Positions 25,349-34,505 of a stretch of DNA of 64,000 bases are shown here, in pieces. Source of the DNA: Pseudomonas shirazensis (GTDB taxonomy: Bacteria; Pseudomonadota; Gammaproteobacteria; Pseudomonadales; Pseudomonadaceae); NCBI RefSeq assembly GCF_014268785.2, contig NZ_JABWRD020000001.1:943001-1007000 (forward strand), read 5' to 3'. The position numbers and the translations under genes are program-made. The notes below the pieces were generated by a model. The model made no database searches. It had not been told where the DNA came from and saw only the letters and a list, made by a program, of their open reading frames with translations. How positions within the stretch are numbered: position 1 is the stretch's first letter; every line of letters starts with the position of its first letter.

Positions 25349-25681
25349 ATGACCGACGCTACCCGCACTACCTCGATCACCTTGCAGCAGTTGCGCAGTC
25401 TTGCTGATGCGGGTTCAGTCGACGAGCTTGAACTGCTGTCTCTGGAGGGCGGCATTTACCTGCTCAGGGTGCATACCGCAACAGGCCTGCAGACTTTGGC
25501 CGGTGAGGGCGGCAGGCCGATGCACCTGCGCTCGTCGACGCACTTGCGCAGTTTGCTCGCGGGCATCCCGGCAATGCGCTGCGTGCTCGTCCAGCATGTG
25601 GTCCACGATGAGATGTGCGGCCAGCGCGAAGGGCAGATCGAGCCATTGCGCCTGCCATTGTCACTGGAGCAGACGTGGTAG
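25349..25681 (+). CDS. DUF6482-like small protein
   Basis: A 110-residue soluble protein (TDATRTTSITLQQLRSLADAG, GGIYLLRV, LRSSTHLRSLLAG, HDEMCGQREG) that fits DUF6482 of Pseudomonas, a family without known function. Start at the ATG after GGGAGCTCCCAC; an upstream in-frame start at 25310 lies inside the putative operator and is unlikely. Its last codons overlap a GTG that begins the photolyase-like remnant, so the two were probably coupled. Confidence 0.78.
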   Translation: MTDATRTTSITLQQLRSLADAGSVDELELLSLEGGIYLLRVHTATGLQTLAGEGGRPMHLRSSTHLRSLLAGIPAMRCVLVQHVVHDEMCGQREGQIEPLRLPLSLEQTW

Positions 25682-25857
25682 CCGCAAGTACTCCGCGACT
25701 GGGCCTGATACTCGGTGACCAGCTGTCATTCGACCTGAGTTCGATCCAGGCACTGGACCCGCAGCGTGACATCCTGGATGAGGTGAAATATTGCTCTGAG
25801 CGCTGCCGCCGAGCGCGGCGCAGCGCCGTGGGCGAGGACACTCAGGCAGGTTGCTGA
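25675..25857 (+). pseudogene. Truncated cryptochrome/deoxyribodipyrimidine photolyase-related protein
   Basis: From GTG at 25675 the frame reads PRLGLILGDQLSFDLSSIQALDP, which is the characteristic N-terminus of the photolyase-related (PF04244, PhrB-like 6-4) family of about 500 residues. After about 40 residues likeness ends at RDILDEVKYC; a basic, cysteine-rich stretch follows and the frame stops at 25857. Nothing further downstream resembles the rest of the gene, since a chemoreceptor gene starts at 25978. I read this as the 5' stub of a deleted gene. The neighbours (TIGR02450, DUF6482) and LitR-type operators fit a light-response cluster that lost its photolyase. Confidence 0.72.
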
Positions 25858-25977
25858 GCGCCACGCTGGAACTGTTCGATTATCGAGCATGATCCGCTTT
25901 TGAGCGCTCAATTTTGGCCAAAAGGCGCCGAACGTAATGGGTAGTGCAGCTCACCCTTCGCATTCGGAAGTCTAGCC

Positions 25978-27600
25978 ATGTCCTTGCGCCACTTGAATAT
26001 TGCCACTCGCTCCTACTTGAGTTTCAGCCTGATCGCCGCACTGGTGGTGATCCTCGGCGGGTTTTCCATCAACAAGATCTCCACCATGCGCGAAGCGGTG
26101 GTGTACACCGAACAGGTGACCAACGTCGGCACGCGCTACCTTGGCGAAGTGCGCAGCCACATGCTGGGGCTGCGTATCATCACCATGCGCATGGCCATCG
26201 CCCGTCAGCCTGCACAACTGGCGCCCACCCTGGCGCGCCTGGAGGAGCTCAAAGGCCTGCTGGACAAGGGCCTGCAGGGCTACAGCGCGGTGATGCCGGC
26301 GCAGGCCAAGCCGGTGTTTGCCGAGATGCAGCAATTGATCAGCCAATATCGGGTGCTGCTCGACCAGTACAAGGGCTTGTCCGATCAGAATCGGCTGGAG
26401 CCGATGCAGGGCATGCTCAGCGGCACCATGCAGGATATCTCCACCCGCACCGGAGAGCTGTATGACAGCCTGGTCAAGCTCAGCAGCGAGGCGGCCGCCG
26501 CACATACCGCCGAGGCCCGCAAGGACTATCAGCGCGCCTTGTGGCTGACTGCGAGCGTGGTCGGCCTGGTACTACTCCTGACAATCAGCCTGGCCTGGCT
26601 GCTTACCCGCAGCATTGTCAGCCCGCTGCGTGCGGCGATTGCCGTGGCCCAGGACATCGCCGCCGGTGACCTGTCGCAGGCGGTGGTGGCTAGCGGCAAC
26701 GATGAAGCCAGCCAGTTGATGCGTGCATTGGCGGCCATGCAGGCGAGCCTCAAGGATGCGCTGCGCCTGATCGGTGACTCGTCCCAGCAACTGGCAGCAG
26801 CCAGTGAACAGATGTCGGCGATCACTCGGCAGACCTCCAATGACCTCAGCCGGCAAACCGACGAGATCCAGCAAGCCGCTACGGCAGTCACCGAGATGAG
26901 CGTGGCGGTGGAAGAGGTGGCGCGCAACACCGTCAGCACCTCGAGCATTTCACGCGAGTCCGAAGAAGCGGCCCAGCGCGGGCGTGAGCGGGTAGCTGAG
27001 GCCATTCGCTCGATCGGCAAGATGCGCCATGACGTGCACGAGGCCTCGGCGCAGATCGAGGCGTTGTCGGTGCAGTCGCAGGAGGTGGGCAAGGTGCTGG
27101 ATGTGATCGGAGCGATTGCCGGGCAAACCAACCTGCTGGCGCTCAATGCGGCCATCGAAGCCGCACGGGCCGGTGAGGCTGGCCGAGGCTTTGCGGTCGT
27201 GGCCGATGAAGTTAGAGCGCTGGCCGCGCGCACCCAGAGCTCGACGCTGGAGATCGAGGAAATGGTCAATGCCATCCGCACCGGTACCGCGCGGGTGGTC
27301 GACTCGATGCTCAGCAACAGTCAGCAGGTTGCGCATACCCTGGAAGTGGCGGAGTTGGCCGGCGAGGCGCTGGATGAGATCACCAGCGGCGCCTCGACCA
27401 TCCACGAGCGCAATCTGGTAGTGGCCAGCGCCACCGAAGAGCAGGCGCAAGTCGCGCGCGAGGTTGATCGTAACCTGCTGAACATCCGCGATCTGGCCCT
27501 GCAGACCTCGGAAGGCGCCGACCAGATCAGCGCAGCCAGCCAGGAACTGGCCAACCTGTCGATTGGTTTGAACGGGATGATGAAACGCTTTCAGCTGTGA
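25978..27600 (+). CDS. Methyl-accepting chemotaxis protein, membrane type
   Basis: A 540-residue chemoreceptor with TM1 (about 11-30), a periplasmic four-helix-bundle ligand domain (about 31-186), TM2 (about 187-206, followed by [23 protein letters not shown], a HAMP domain to about 260) and a cytoplasmic signalling domain whose tip, [19 protein letters not shown], is near 380. This is the class 40H-type MCP common in Pseudomonas. The ligand domain is the short 4HB type seen in receptors for amino acids or TCA acids; the ligand cannot be read. An amino-acid catabolic cluster follows, which is suggestive only. Confidence 0.94.
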   Translation: MSLRHLNIATRSYLSFSLIAALVVILGGFSINKISTMREAVVYTEQVTNVGTRYLGEVRSHMLGLRIITMRMAIARQPAQLAPTLARLEELKGLLDKGLQGYSAVMPAQAKPVFAEMQQLISQYRVLLDQYKGLSDQNRLEPMQGMLSGTMQDISTRTGELYDSLVKLSSEAAAAHTAEARKDYQRALWLTASVVGLVLLLTISLAWLLTRSIVSPLRAAIAVAQDIAAGDLSQAVVASGNDEASQLMRALAAMQASLKDALRLIGDSSQQLAAASEQMSAITRQTSNDLSRQTDEIQQAATAVTEMSVAVEEVARNTVSTSSISRESEEAAQRGRERVAEAIRSIGKMRHDVHEASAQIEALSVQSQEVGKVLDVIGAIAGQTNLLALNAAIEAARAGEAGRGFAVVADEVRALAARTQSSTLEIEEMVNAIRTGTARVVDSMLSNSQQVAHTLEVAELAGEALDEITSGASTIHERNLVVASATEEQAQVAREVDRNLLNIRDLALQTSEGADQISAASQELANLSIGLNGMMKRFQL

Positions 27601-27631
27601 AACACCCCAGCCATTAAAATAAACCGCCCTC

Positions 27632-27668
27632 AGGCCAGCATTACATCGTTTTTCAGCGCTGCTGGCCT
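27632..27668. repeat. 9-bp perfect inverted repeat before the cystathionine gamma-synthase-like gene
   Basis: AGGCCAGCA (27632-27640) and TGCTGGCCT (27660-27668) are separated by 19 bases rich in T. The pair lies between the chemoreceptor stop and the PLP-enzyme start at 27731. It could form a long-loop hairpin acting as terminator for the chemoreceptor, or mark an operator; no U-run follows. Confidence 0.4.
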
Positions 27669-27730
27669 TCCCTATAGTCCTCGCATACCCAAACGGAGCA
27701 CCGACGTGCTCCCTTGATGCGAGACTGGCT

Positions 27731-28972
27731 ATGAACAACAAGAAAACCCTCGACGCCAAGGTCGGCGCCGGCACCCGCGTAGTGTGGGGCGGCGAGCAGG
27801 TCAGCCACCCTTACAACGCTACCCAGACGCCGATCGTGGCCAGCGCCGCCTATGGCTACGACGATATCGACACCTGGTATGACGTGGCGCTGGGCAATCA
27901 GCCTGGGTTTATCTACAGCCGCATGAGCAACCCCACCGTTGCCGTGCTTGAAGACAAACTGTGCGCGCTGGAGGCCGCCGAGTCCGCAGTCGCCTTCAGC
28001 TCTGGCATGGCCGCCATCAGTGGCGTGCTGCACAGCCTGCTGGCCTGTGGCCAACGGGTGGTGTCGACCCGCGACAGCTATGGCGGCACCAACAAGATCT
28101 TCGAAGAGTTCCTGCCGCGAATGGGCGTTGAGGTAACCCTGTGCGACACCTACGACACCGAGGCCATCGAGCGAGAGATCGCCCGTGGCTGCAACGTGGT
28201 GTACCTGGAAACCCCCACCAATCCGACCCTGAAGGTGCTGGACATCCGCCGCCTGGTCGCAGCGGCCAAGCGGGTAGGGGCGCTGGTGGTGGCGGACAAT
28301 ACCTTCGCCACGCCGTTGAACCAGAACCCGCTGGCGCTTGGTGTTGACGTAGTGGTGCACAGCGCAACCAAGTTCCTCTCCGGCCACGGCGATGTGCTGG
28401 GCGGTATTGCCTGCGGCGCTGAAAAACTGATGAGCAAGGTGCGCCACTACCGCGAAATCAACGGCGCCGCGCTGGACCCGTTCTCGGCCTACCTGATCAT
28501 CCGCGGGATCAAGACGCTGGCCCTGCGCCTGCGTCAGCAGCAAGCGAGTGCCCAGGCGCTGGCGGAGTACCTGTGCACCGAGCCTTTGGTCGAAGCAGTC
28601 AACTACCCGGGCCTGGCCGAGCACCCTGGGCATGCCATTGCCCGCGCGCAGATGCGTGGCTTTGGCGCGATTGTCAGCTTCGTGCTCAAAGGTGGCATGC
28701 GCGATGTAGCGCAGTTGCTGCCGCTGCTCAAGTACGCCCACCGTGCCGGCAACCTGGGTGCGGTAGAAACCATCTATGGCCCGGCGCGCACCACCAGCCA
28801 TGTTGAAAACACCCTGGAAGAGCGTCAGGCACTGGGCATTTCCGAAGGCCTGGTGCGCATCTCGGTCGGTATCGAAGACACCGCCGACCTGCTCGCGGAC
28901 CTGCGTGATGCCTGCACCGTGTTGCGCGAGCGACAGCGTACGCAACCTCAGTGCACTGCAGTGCACGCCTAG
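27731..28972 (+). CDS. Cystathionine gamma-synthase/lyase family PLP enzyme
   Basis: A 413-residue Cys/Met-metabolism PLP enzyme. The PLP lysine is Lys214 in SATKFLSGHGD; other family marks are YSRMSNPTVAVLEDKLCALE, FSSGMAAIS, YLETPTNPTLKVLDI and VRISVGIEDTADLLADL. The loop reads DSYGGTNKIFEEF, with Gly where methionine gamma-lyase of P. putida has its special cysteine, so a synthase or gamma/beta-lyase acting on homoserine esters, cystathionine or homocysteine is more likely than MGL. The amino-acid permease downstream on the same strand supports catabolism of an imported amino acid. Confidence 0.9.
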   Translation: MNNKKTLDAKVGAGTRVVWGGEQVSHPYNATQTPIVASAAYGYDDIDTWYDVALGNQPGFIYSRMSNPTVAVLEDKLCALEAAESAVAFSSGMAAISGVLHSLLACGQRVVSTRDSYGGTNKIFEEFLPRMGVEVTLCDTYDTEAIEREIARGCNVVYLETPTNPTLKVLDIRRLVAAAKRVGALVVADNTFATPLNQNPLALGVDVVVHSATKFLSGHGDVLGGIACGAEKLMSKVRHYREINGAALDPFSAYLIIRGIKTLALRLRQQQASAQALAEYLCTEPLVEAVNYPGLAEHPGHAIARAQMRGFGAIVSFVLKGGMRDVAQLLPLLKYAHRAGNLGAVETIYGPARTTSHVENTLEERQALGISEGLVRISVGIEDTADLLADLRDACTVLRERQRTQPQCTAVHA

Positions 28973-28985
28973 CGTGAGCTCAAGG

Positions 28986-29009
28986 CCTGGCGATAAAAAC
29001 GTCGCCAGG
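28986..29009. repeat. 8-bp stem-loop between the PLP enzyme and permease genes
   Basis: CCTGGCGA-TAAAAACG-TCGCCAGG forms a perfect 8-bp stem with an 8-base AT-rich loop, 14 bases after the PLP enzyme stop and 105 bases before the permease. No T-run follows, so it may be an mRNA-stabilising or attenuating hairpin rather than a classic terminator. Confidence 0.45.
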
Positions 29010-29113
29010 TCGCTTCATGAAAACCGACAATAACAACAACTGCTGGCTGCCGGACTCACCGTGGCGTCATCGCGGCGGGGCGTGTTCGCCATCACTTTCA
29101 TGAGAATAAAACC

Positions 29114-30553
29114 ATGCACTCTGAGCACAATGACGCACAGGCCGGCAGCGGCCCTGCGTTCAACAAAGACATGCAAACCCGCCACATCGTCATGCTGGCG
29201 TTGGGCGGTGTGATCGGCACTGGCCTGTTCCTCACTTCCGGCTACACCGTCAACCAGGCCGGTCCGCTGGGCGCAGTGATCGCCTACATGATTGGCGCGG
29301 TAATGGTCTATCTGGTCATGGTCTGCCTGGGCGAGTTGGCCGTGCAGATGCCGGAAACCGGCTCGTTCAGCAGCTACGCCACCCGCTACCTGGGGCCCGG
29401 CACCGGCTACACCGTGGCCTGGCTGTACTGGCTGACCTGGGCGGTGGCCATCGGCTCGGAGTTCACCGCCGCCGGCATCCTGATGGTGCGCTGGTTCCCG
29501 GAAACGCCGGTGTGGATCTGGAGCGCGCTGTTTGCGCTGGCGGTGTTCATCAGCAATGTAGTGTCGGTGCGGCTGTTTGCCGAAACCGAATTCTGGCTGT
29601 CGCTGATCAAGGTCCTGACGGTGGTGGTGTTCATTGCCATCGGCGGTGGCGCGATCTGCGGGCTGTTCGATGTGCAGCATGCGCAGGGCGCGGGGCTGAG
29701 CAACTTTACCCGTGAAGGGCTGTTCCCGACCGGCTTCCTGCCGATCGCCATGACCTTGCTGGCGGTGTCGTTCGCGTTCTCCGGGACCGAGCTGATCGGC
29801 ATTGCCGCAGGTGAAGCGGCCGATCCGCAGACCAGCGTGCCGAAGGCGATCCGCACCACCATCGTGCGCCTGGCGCTGTTCTTCGTCGGCACCATCTTCG
29901 TGCTCGCCACCTTGCTGCCGCGCGAACAGGCCGGCCTGGTCGAAAGCCCGTTCGTGCTGGTGTTCGAGCTGATCGGCATTCCGTACTCGGCCGATATCAT
30001 GAACTTCGTGATCCTCACCGCGCTGCTGTCGGCGGCCAACTCTGGCCTGTATGCAGCCTCGCGGATGCTCTGGACCCTCAGCGATCAGGGCCATATGCCC
30101 AAGTGCTATGCCCGCCTGTCGCGGCGCGGCACGCCGGTCAACGCGATCATCCTGAGCATGGCCGGGGCCGTGGCCTCGTTGCTCAGCAGTGTACTGGCGC
30201 CGGATACCGTGTACCTGGCACTGGTGTCGATTTCGGGGCTGGCCGTGGTGGTGGTGTGGATGAGCATTGCCGCCAGCCAGATTGCCTTCCGCCGCCACTA
30301 CGTAGCTAACGGCGGCCGAGTCGAAGATCTGCACTTTCGCGTGCGTGGCTATCCTTGGGTACCCTTGGGCGCGATCGCTTGCTGCCTGCTGGCCTGTATC
30401 GGTATTGCCTTTGACCCGGCGCAACGGGTAGCGCTGTACTTCGGCCTGCCGTTCATAGCGTGGTGCTACTTCGTCTACTGGGTGACCCGCAACAAACGTG
30501 CGCAACGCCTGCGCGCCGAGGCTGGCGTGCAGCGTCCGGCTAGCGCTGCCTGA
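29114..30553 (+). CDS. Amino-acid permease (APC superfamily, AAT family)
   Basis: A 479-residue carrier with 12 predicted spans. The N-terminus [36 protein letters not shown] is the consensus motif of the AAT family (LysP, GabP, YtnA); later come [21 protein letters not shown] and [14 protein letters not shown]. It takes up amino acids with protons across the inner membrane. Flanked by the PLP enzyme and by the homoserine/threonine genes, it may import methionine, homoserine or a related amino acid (inference). Substrate residues cannot be assigned by eye. Confidence 0.93.
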   Translation: MHSEHNDAQAGSGPAFNKDMQTRHIVMLALGGVIGTGLFLTSGYTVNQAGPLGAVIAYMIGAVMVYLVMVCLGELAVQMPETGSFSSYATRYLGPGTGYTVAWLYWLTWAVAIGSEFTAAGILMVRWFPETPVWIWSALFALAVFISNVVSVRLFAETEFWLSLIKVLTVVVFIAIGGGAICGLFDVQHAQGAGLSNFTREGLFPTGFLPIAMTLLAVSFAFSGTELIGIAAGEAADPQTSVPKAIRTTIVRLALFFVGTIFVLATLLPREQAGLVESPFVLVFELIGIPYSADIMNFVILTALLSAANSGLYAASRMLWTLSDQGHMPKCYARLSRRGTPVNAIILSMAGAVASLLSSVLAPDTVYLALVSISGLAVVVVWMSIAASQIAFRRHYVANGGRVEDLHFRVRGYPWVPLGAIACCLLACIGIAFDPAQRVALYFGLPFIAWCYFVYWVTRNKRAQRLRAEAGVQRPASAA

Positions 30554-30602
30554 GCCGCGCAAGCGATAGTGCACGCAGTCAATTGCCGAAGAGGTTGCGC
30601 CG

Positions 30603-31493
30603 ATGAATCAAAAAACCCTACCGCCGCTGAATTGGCTGCGGGCGTTCGAAGTGTCGGCGCGTTACCTCAACTTCACCCACGCGGCCGAGGAGCTGTGCCT
30701 GACCCAGGGCGCGGTCAGCCAGCAGATCCGCCAGCTGGAGAGCCACCTTGGGGTCGCGTTGTTCAAGCGCCTGCCACGCGGGCTGGGCCTGACCGAAGAA
30801 GGCCAGTCCTATCTGCCGGTGGTGCAGGACGCCATCAGCCGGCTGGCAGTGGGCACCAACGAGATCTTCGGCCACAACCAGCGCCGCCCGGTGAAGGTGC
30901 GTGGCAGCTTGAGTTTCCTGCAGTACTGGCTGGCACCACGGCTGGCGGATTTTTGCCGAGAGCACCCGCTGATCGACATCCGTTTCATCAGCAACCTATG
31001 GGTGAAAGAGCCTGACGGTGAAGACGATCTGGAGATTCGCTGGGGTGCTGGCAGTTGGCCTGGGCTGGTGTCGCAGCGCTTGACCTGGGATGTGCTGCAA
31101 CCGGTCTGTTCGCCGGCGCTGCTCGCCGCCGCTCCCCTGCAACACCCGCGCGACCTGGCCCGGCATGCGCTGCTGCATGTGCTGGGTTATGAAGAGGGCT
31201 GGGGCTATTGGCTCAAGCGAGTCGGTGCCGATGCCGTGGATTACTCGCGCGGTTTGCAGTTCGACACCATGGTTTCCACCTTGCGCATGGCCGAGCTGGG
31301 CCAGGGCGTGGCCTTGGCGCGCTCGTCCATCGTCGAGGATCTGCTCGCGTCTGGCGCGCTGGTCGCGCCGTTCAGCCAGCGTATCGAAGCCAGCGAATCG
31401 TTCTATCTGGTCCGCGCCCAGGGCGAAACCCTGAGCACCGAGGCCGCCGCATTTTCCACCTGGCTGGTGGCACAGGCCCATCGTCATTTTTAG
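30603..31493 (+). CDS. LysR family regulator, GcvA-like
   Basis: A 296-residue LysR protein of the GcvA type: PPLNWLRAFEVSARYLNFTHAAEELCLTQGAVSQQIRQLESHLGVALFKRLPRGLGLTEEGQSYLP, then an effector domain with FISNLWVKE and DDLEIRWGAG. GcvA-like regulators commonly control amino-acid or amine catabolism. It begins 49 bp after the permease stop and 32 bp separate it from the threonine-synthase-like gene, so it is likely part of the same run. It probably controls the permease and/or the downstream genes. Confidence 0.93.
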   Translation: MNQKTLPPLNWLRAFEVSARYLNFTHAAEELCLTQGAVSQQIRQLESHLGVALFKRLPRGLGLTEEGQSYLPVVQDAISRLAVGTNEIFGHNQRRPVKVRGSLSFLQYWLAPRLADFCREHPLIDIRFISNLWVKEPDGEDDLEIRWGAGSWPGLVSQRLTWDVLQPVCSPALLAAAPLQHPRDLARHALLHVLGYEEGWGYWLKRVGADAVDYSRGLQFDTMVSTLRMAELGQGVALARSSIVEDLLASGALVAPFSQRIEASESFYLVRAQGETLSTEAAAFSTWLVAQAHRHF

Positions 31494-31525
31494 ACCTTAT
31501 CGCGTAGCTCTTATCAGGAGTCATC

Positions 31526-32914
31526 ATGCATTACGTAAGCACCCGCGGCGCAGCTGGGCTGGCCGATTTTCGCCGGGTAGTGCTCTCCGGGCTTGCCGAC
31601 GATGGCGGCTTGTTCGTGCCCCAGGCCGTGCCGCAATACACCCCGGAGCAGATCGGCAGCTGGTCGTGGCTGCCGTTCGACGAGCTGGTCTGGCGGGTGG
31701 TCTCGCCCTACGTGGGCGGAGCAATGGACGAAGCTGCGTTGCGCGCGCTGCTCAGTGACAGCTACCGCGACTTCGATCATCGGGCGATCACGCCGTTAAG
31801 GCAGATCGGCCATAACGAATGGATTCTAGAGCTGTTCCATGGCCCGACGCAGTCGTCCAAGGATTTTGCTGCGCAGTTGCAGGCGCGCCTGGTTGCGCAC
31901 TTTCTGCCGCAACAACAGGGCAGGGCGCTGGTGATCGGTGCCACCAACGGCGAGACCGGGCTGGCCGCGATCGAGGCCTTTGCTGGCAGCTCCAACGCTC
32001 AACTGGCCGTGTTGTACCCCGAGCAGGGTGTGCCGCCGGCGCAGTTGGCGGCCTTGCACCAGGCAAACCCGCAACAGGTCGCGCTGATCCCGGTAGCGGG
32101 CAGTTTCGACGACTGTCAGACCCTGGTGTCGCGCCTGCTGCGCCAGTGGCCGTTGCCTGAGGTGACGCCGATCTGCTTCAACTCGACCAACTGGGTCGGG
32201 GTGCTGGCGCAGATCGTCTATTACTTTCACGCCGCGCTGCAGCTTGGCGGCGGCACGCGGCCGGTGGCCTTCAGCGTACCCGCGGCGAGCTTTGCCGAAA
32301 TCTACGCAGGCTACATCGCGCAGAAGATGGGCTTGCCGATCAACCAGGTGATCGTTTCGACCAACAGCAACGACGCCCTCCATCACTTCATCCAGCGCAA
32401 CCGCTACTCGACCCGGCAAACCAGCCGCACCTCGTCGCCGGCGATGGACTTCTCACTGTACTCCAACCTTGAGCGGTTTATCTGGGAGCTGTACGACCAT
32501 GATGGCCATGCGGTGAGGGCGTTGATGGAGCACTTCGAGGCGTGCGGTGAGCTTAGCATCGGCAATCAGCAATGGTTGCGGGCGCGGGTGCTGTTCGACT
32601 CACATGCGGTTGAGGAGCTGCAGATTCGCGAAGAAGTCCTGCGCTTGTTTGCCGAGACCGGCGCGGCCGTTGATCCACATACTGCCGTGGGCGCGTTGTC
32701 TGGGCGGATTCAGCGACGCAGCCTGGGCGCGCCGATGGTCACCCTCGGGCAAATCGCGCCGAGCAAATCGGCTGGTCTGCTGGCGGAGCTTGGGGTCTGG
32801 CCTGGCCCGGTTGCCGCCCTGGCCGAACCGGACGAGGTGCGCACGGGCCTGCAAACGGGGGATCTGGCCAGCTTGATCCAGGCGCTGCGCCAAGCAACGC
32901 AGGCGCGGCCATGA
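31526..32914 (+). CDS. Threonine synthase-like PLP enzyme
   Basis: A 462-residue fold-type II PLP enzyme matching threonine synthase: YVSTRGAAGLADFRRVVLSGLADDGGLFVP at the start, LELFHGPTQSSKDFAAQ with PLP Lys112, and GATNGETGLAAIEAFAG as phosphate/PLP loop. The biosynthetic enzyme converts O-phosphohomoserine to threonine. Some positions differ from the usual ThrC (TQSSKDF for TLAFKDF, NGETG for SGDTG), and no homoserine kinase gene is nearby. It may be a paralogue working on homoserine or another hydroxy amino acid. RBS AGGAG precedes the ATG, and the stop overlaps the Lrp gene (ATGA). Confidence 0.87.
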   Translation: MHYVSTRGAAGLADFRRVVLSGLADDGGLFVPQAVPQYTPEQIGSWSWLPFDELVWRVVSPYVGGAMDEAALRALLSDSYRDFDHRAITPLRQIGHNEWILELFHGPTQSSKDFAAQLQARLVAHFLPQQQGRALVIGATNGETGLAAIEAFAGSSNAQLAVLYPEQGVPPAQLAALHQANPQQVALIPVAGSFDDCQTLVSRLLRQWPLPEVTPICFNSTNWVGVLAQIVYYFHAALQLGGGTRPVAFSVPAASFAEIYAGYIAQKMGLPINQVIVSTNSNDALHHFIQRNRYSTRQTSRTSSPAMDFSLYSNLERFIWELYDHDGHAVRALMEHFEACGELSIGNQQWLRARVLFDSHAVEELQIREEVLRLFAETGAAVDPHTAVGALSGRIQRRSLGAPMVTLGQIAPSKSAGLLAELGVWPGPVAALAEPDEVRTGLQTGDLASLIQALRQATQARP

Positions 32915-33348
32915 AGCGCATTCTTGATCCACTGGACGAACATATCCTGGCCGAGCTGACCGCCAATGCGCGGATCGGCCACGCCGAGCTGGGCGCCAAG
33001 GTCAATCTGTCGCGTAACGCGGTGCGCCAGCGGATCGAGCGGCTGGAGCGCGATGGCGCAATCCAGGGCTATACCATCCGCCTCGGCGATTCGCGGCGGG
33101 CCTCGTCATTGATCAGCGCGGTGATCTTTGTCTACCGCTATGACCGCATGCGCGGCGCCGATGTGCTGGCCGGCTTGCGCGGCATTCCCGAGGTAGTCCA
33201 ATGCGAAGTGCTCAGTGGTGAGTTCGACCTGATGCTGCGGGTCAATGCCGCCTCGCCCGAGCGTGTGCACATGGTCTGGAAAGAGATCGCCGGCATGCCC
33301 GGGGTGGAAAACACAGTGACCTCGTTCGTGCTCTCGGCCGAGCACTGA
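32911..33348 (+). CDS. Lrp/AsnC family regulator
   Basis: A 145-residue feast/famine regulator: helix-turn-helix (LDEHILAELTANARIGHAELGAKVNLSRNAVRQRIERLERDGAIQGY) and RAM ligand-binding domain (about 70-140, EVVQCEVLSGEFDLMLRV). Lrp proteins sense amino acids. It is coupled to the threonine-synthase-like gene by an ATGA overlap and precedes the homoserine dehydrogenase gene by 103 bp, so it likely senses homoserine, threonine or a relative and controls this cluster (inference). Confidence 0.94.
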   Translation: MKRILDPLDEHILAELTANARIGHAELGAKVNLSRNAVRQRIERLERDGAIQGYTIRLGDSRRASSLISAVIFVYRYDRMRGADVLAGLRGIPEVVQCEVLSGEFDLMLRVNAASPERVHMVWKEIAGMPGVENTVTSFVLSAEH

Positions 33349-33451
33349 GGCGAGCAAAACGACCAACAAATGCAGCATTCTGACCAATTCAACTGACTGC
33401 GGTGAACCTTTAGGCTGACTCCATCAAACAACGCCTGAGAGCAACGCAGAC

Positions 33452-34492
33452 ATGACTGAATATAAAATTGCATTGGTGGGTTTTGGTGGGGTAAACCGTG
33501 GCCTGGCGCAACTGGTTGCCGAGCGTAATGCCCGCTGGCAGGCAAGCCTGGGTTTCAGCCTGAAGATCGTCGGCGTCAGCGATATCTTCCTTGGCTCGAT
33601 CGTCAACCGCGACGGTCTCGATGCCGCCCAGCTGGTGGCCCTGCCAGCCGAGAAAGGCGCCTGTGCCAAGCTGCACGGTGGCACCGCCGAAGCTTTCACC
33701 GAGACAGTGATCAAGCAATCCGGCGCTGACATCATCGCGGAGGCGACTTTCACCAATCCTGTCGACGGCGAACCCGCCACCACTTTCTGCCGCTGGGCGC
33801 TGGAAAGCGGCATTCATGTGGTCACCACCAACAAGGGCCCGATTGCCCTGCACGGCAGTGAGCTCAAGGCGCTGGCGCAGCGCAACAACGTCGCGTTCGA
33901 GTACGAAGGTTCGGTCATGAGCGGTACGCCGGTGATTCGCCTGGCCAGGCAAGCGCTGGCCGGTGCTGAGGTGCAAGGTTTCGAAGGTATCCTCAACGGC
34001 ACCTCCAACTATGTTCTTACCCGCATGCAGGAAGGCCTGAGCTTTGCTGCGGCGGTCGCACAGGCGCAGCAGCTGGGCTACGCCGAAGCTGACCCAAGCG
34101 CCGATGTCGATGGCTATGACGTGCGCCTGAAAGTGGTGATCCTCGCCAACGAACTGCTCAACGCCAAGCTGCAGATCAGCGACGTCGCCTGCTCGGGTAT
34201 CAGCAACATCAGCGCTGAAGACATCGCCACCGCCAGCCGCAATGGCCAGTGCTGGAAGCTGATCGGTGCGGCCCAGCGCCAGGCCGACGGCTCGGTGCAA
34301 GCCAGCGTCGCTGCACGTTTGTTGCCACTTAGCCATCCACTGGCCGGCATCAGCGGGGCAACCAATGCGGTCTCGTTCACCACTGAGCTGGTCGGTGCAG
34401 TCACGGTGTCCGGCCCGGGGGCGGGCAAGATCGAAACCGCCTTTGCCTTGCTCTCGGACATCGTCGCCATCCACACCAGCCAGCAGCAGTAA
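33452..34492 (+). CDS. Homoserine dehydrogenase, short form without ACT domain
   Basis: A 346-residue protein with NAD(P)-binding start ([19 protein letters not shown]), catalytic Lys128 ([14 protein letters not shown]), the substrate domain [13 protein letters not shown] and [13 protein letters not shown], and [24 protein letters not shown], which carries the catalytic Asp/Lys of the family. It stops after the catalytic core and lacks the C-terminal ACT domain of the feedback-inhibited biosynthetic enzyme, which is about 430 residues long. That fits a catabolic enzyme that oxidises homoserine to aspartate semialdehyde. The aldehyde dehydrogenase gene follows after 13 bp. Confidence 0.92.
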   Translation: MTEYKIALVGFGGVNRGLAQLVAERNARWQASLGFSLKIVGVSDIFLGSIVNRDGLDAAQLVALPAEKGACAKLHGGTAEAFTETVIKQSGADIIAEATFTNPVDGEPATTFCRWALESGIHVVTTNKGPIALHGSELKALAQRNNVAFEYEGSVMSGTPVIRLARQALAGAEVQGFEGILNGTSNYVLTRMQEGLSFAAAVAQAQQLGYAEADPSADVDGYDVRLKVVILANELLNAKLQISDVACSGISNISAEDIATASRNGQCWKLIGAAQRQADGSVQASVAARLLPLSHPLAGISGATNAVSFTTELVGAVTVSGPGAGKIETAFALLSDIVAIHTSQQQ

Positions 34493-34505
34493 GCGGAGAG
34501 CAGCC

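Noticed and set aside
25857..25977. Possible continuation of the photolyase-related gene after a frameshift
   Set aside because: I read the three forward frames up to the chemoreceptor start and found no further photolyase-like segment, so a deletion and not a simple frameshift is more likely.
29015..30574. Long open frame of about 520 codons on the minus strand
   Set aside because: It is antisense to the amino-acid permease, and its translation is His/Gln/Arg rich with no domain pattern.
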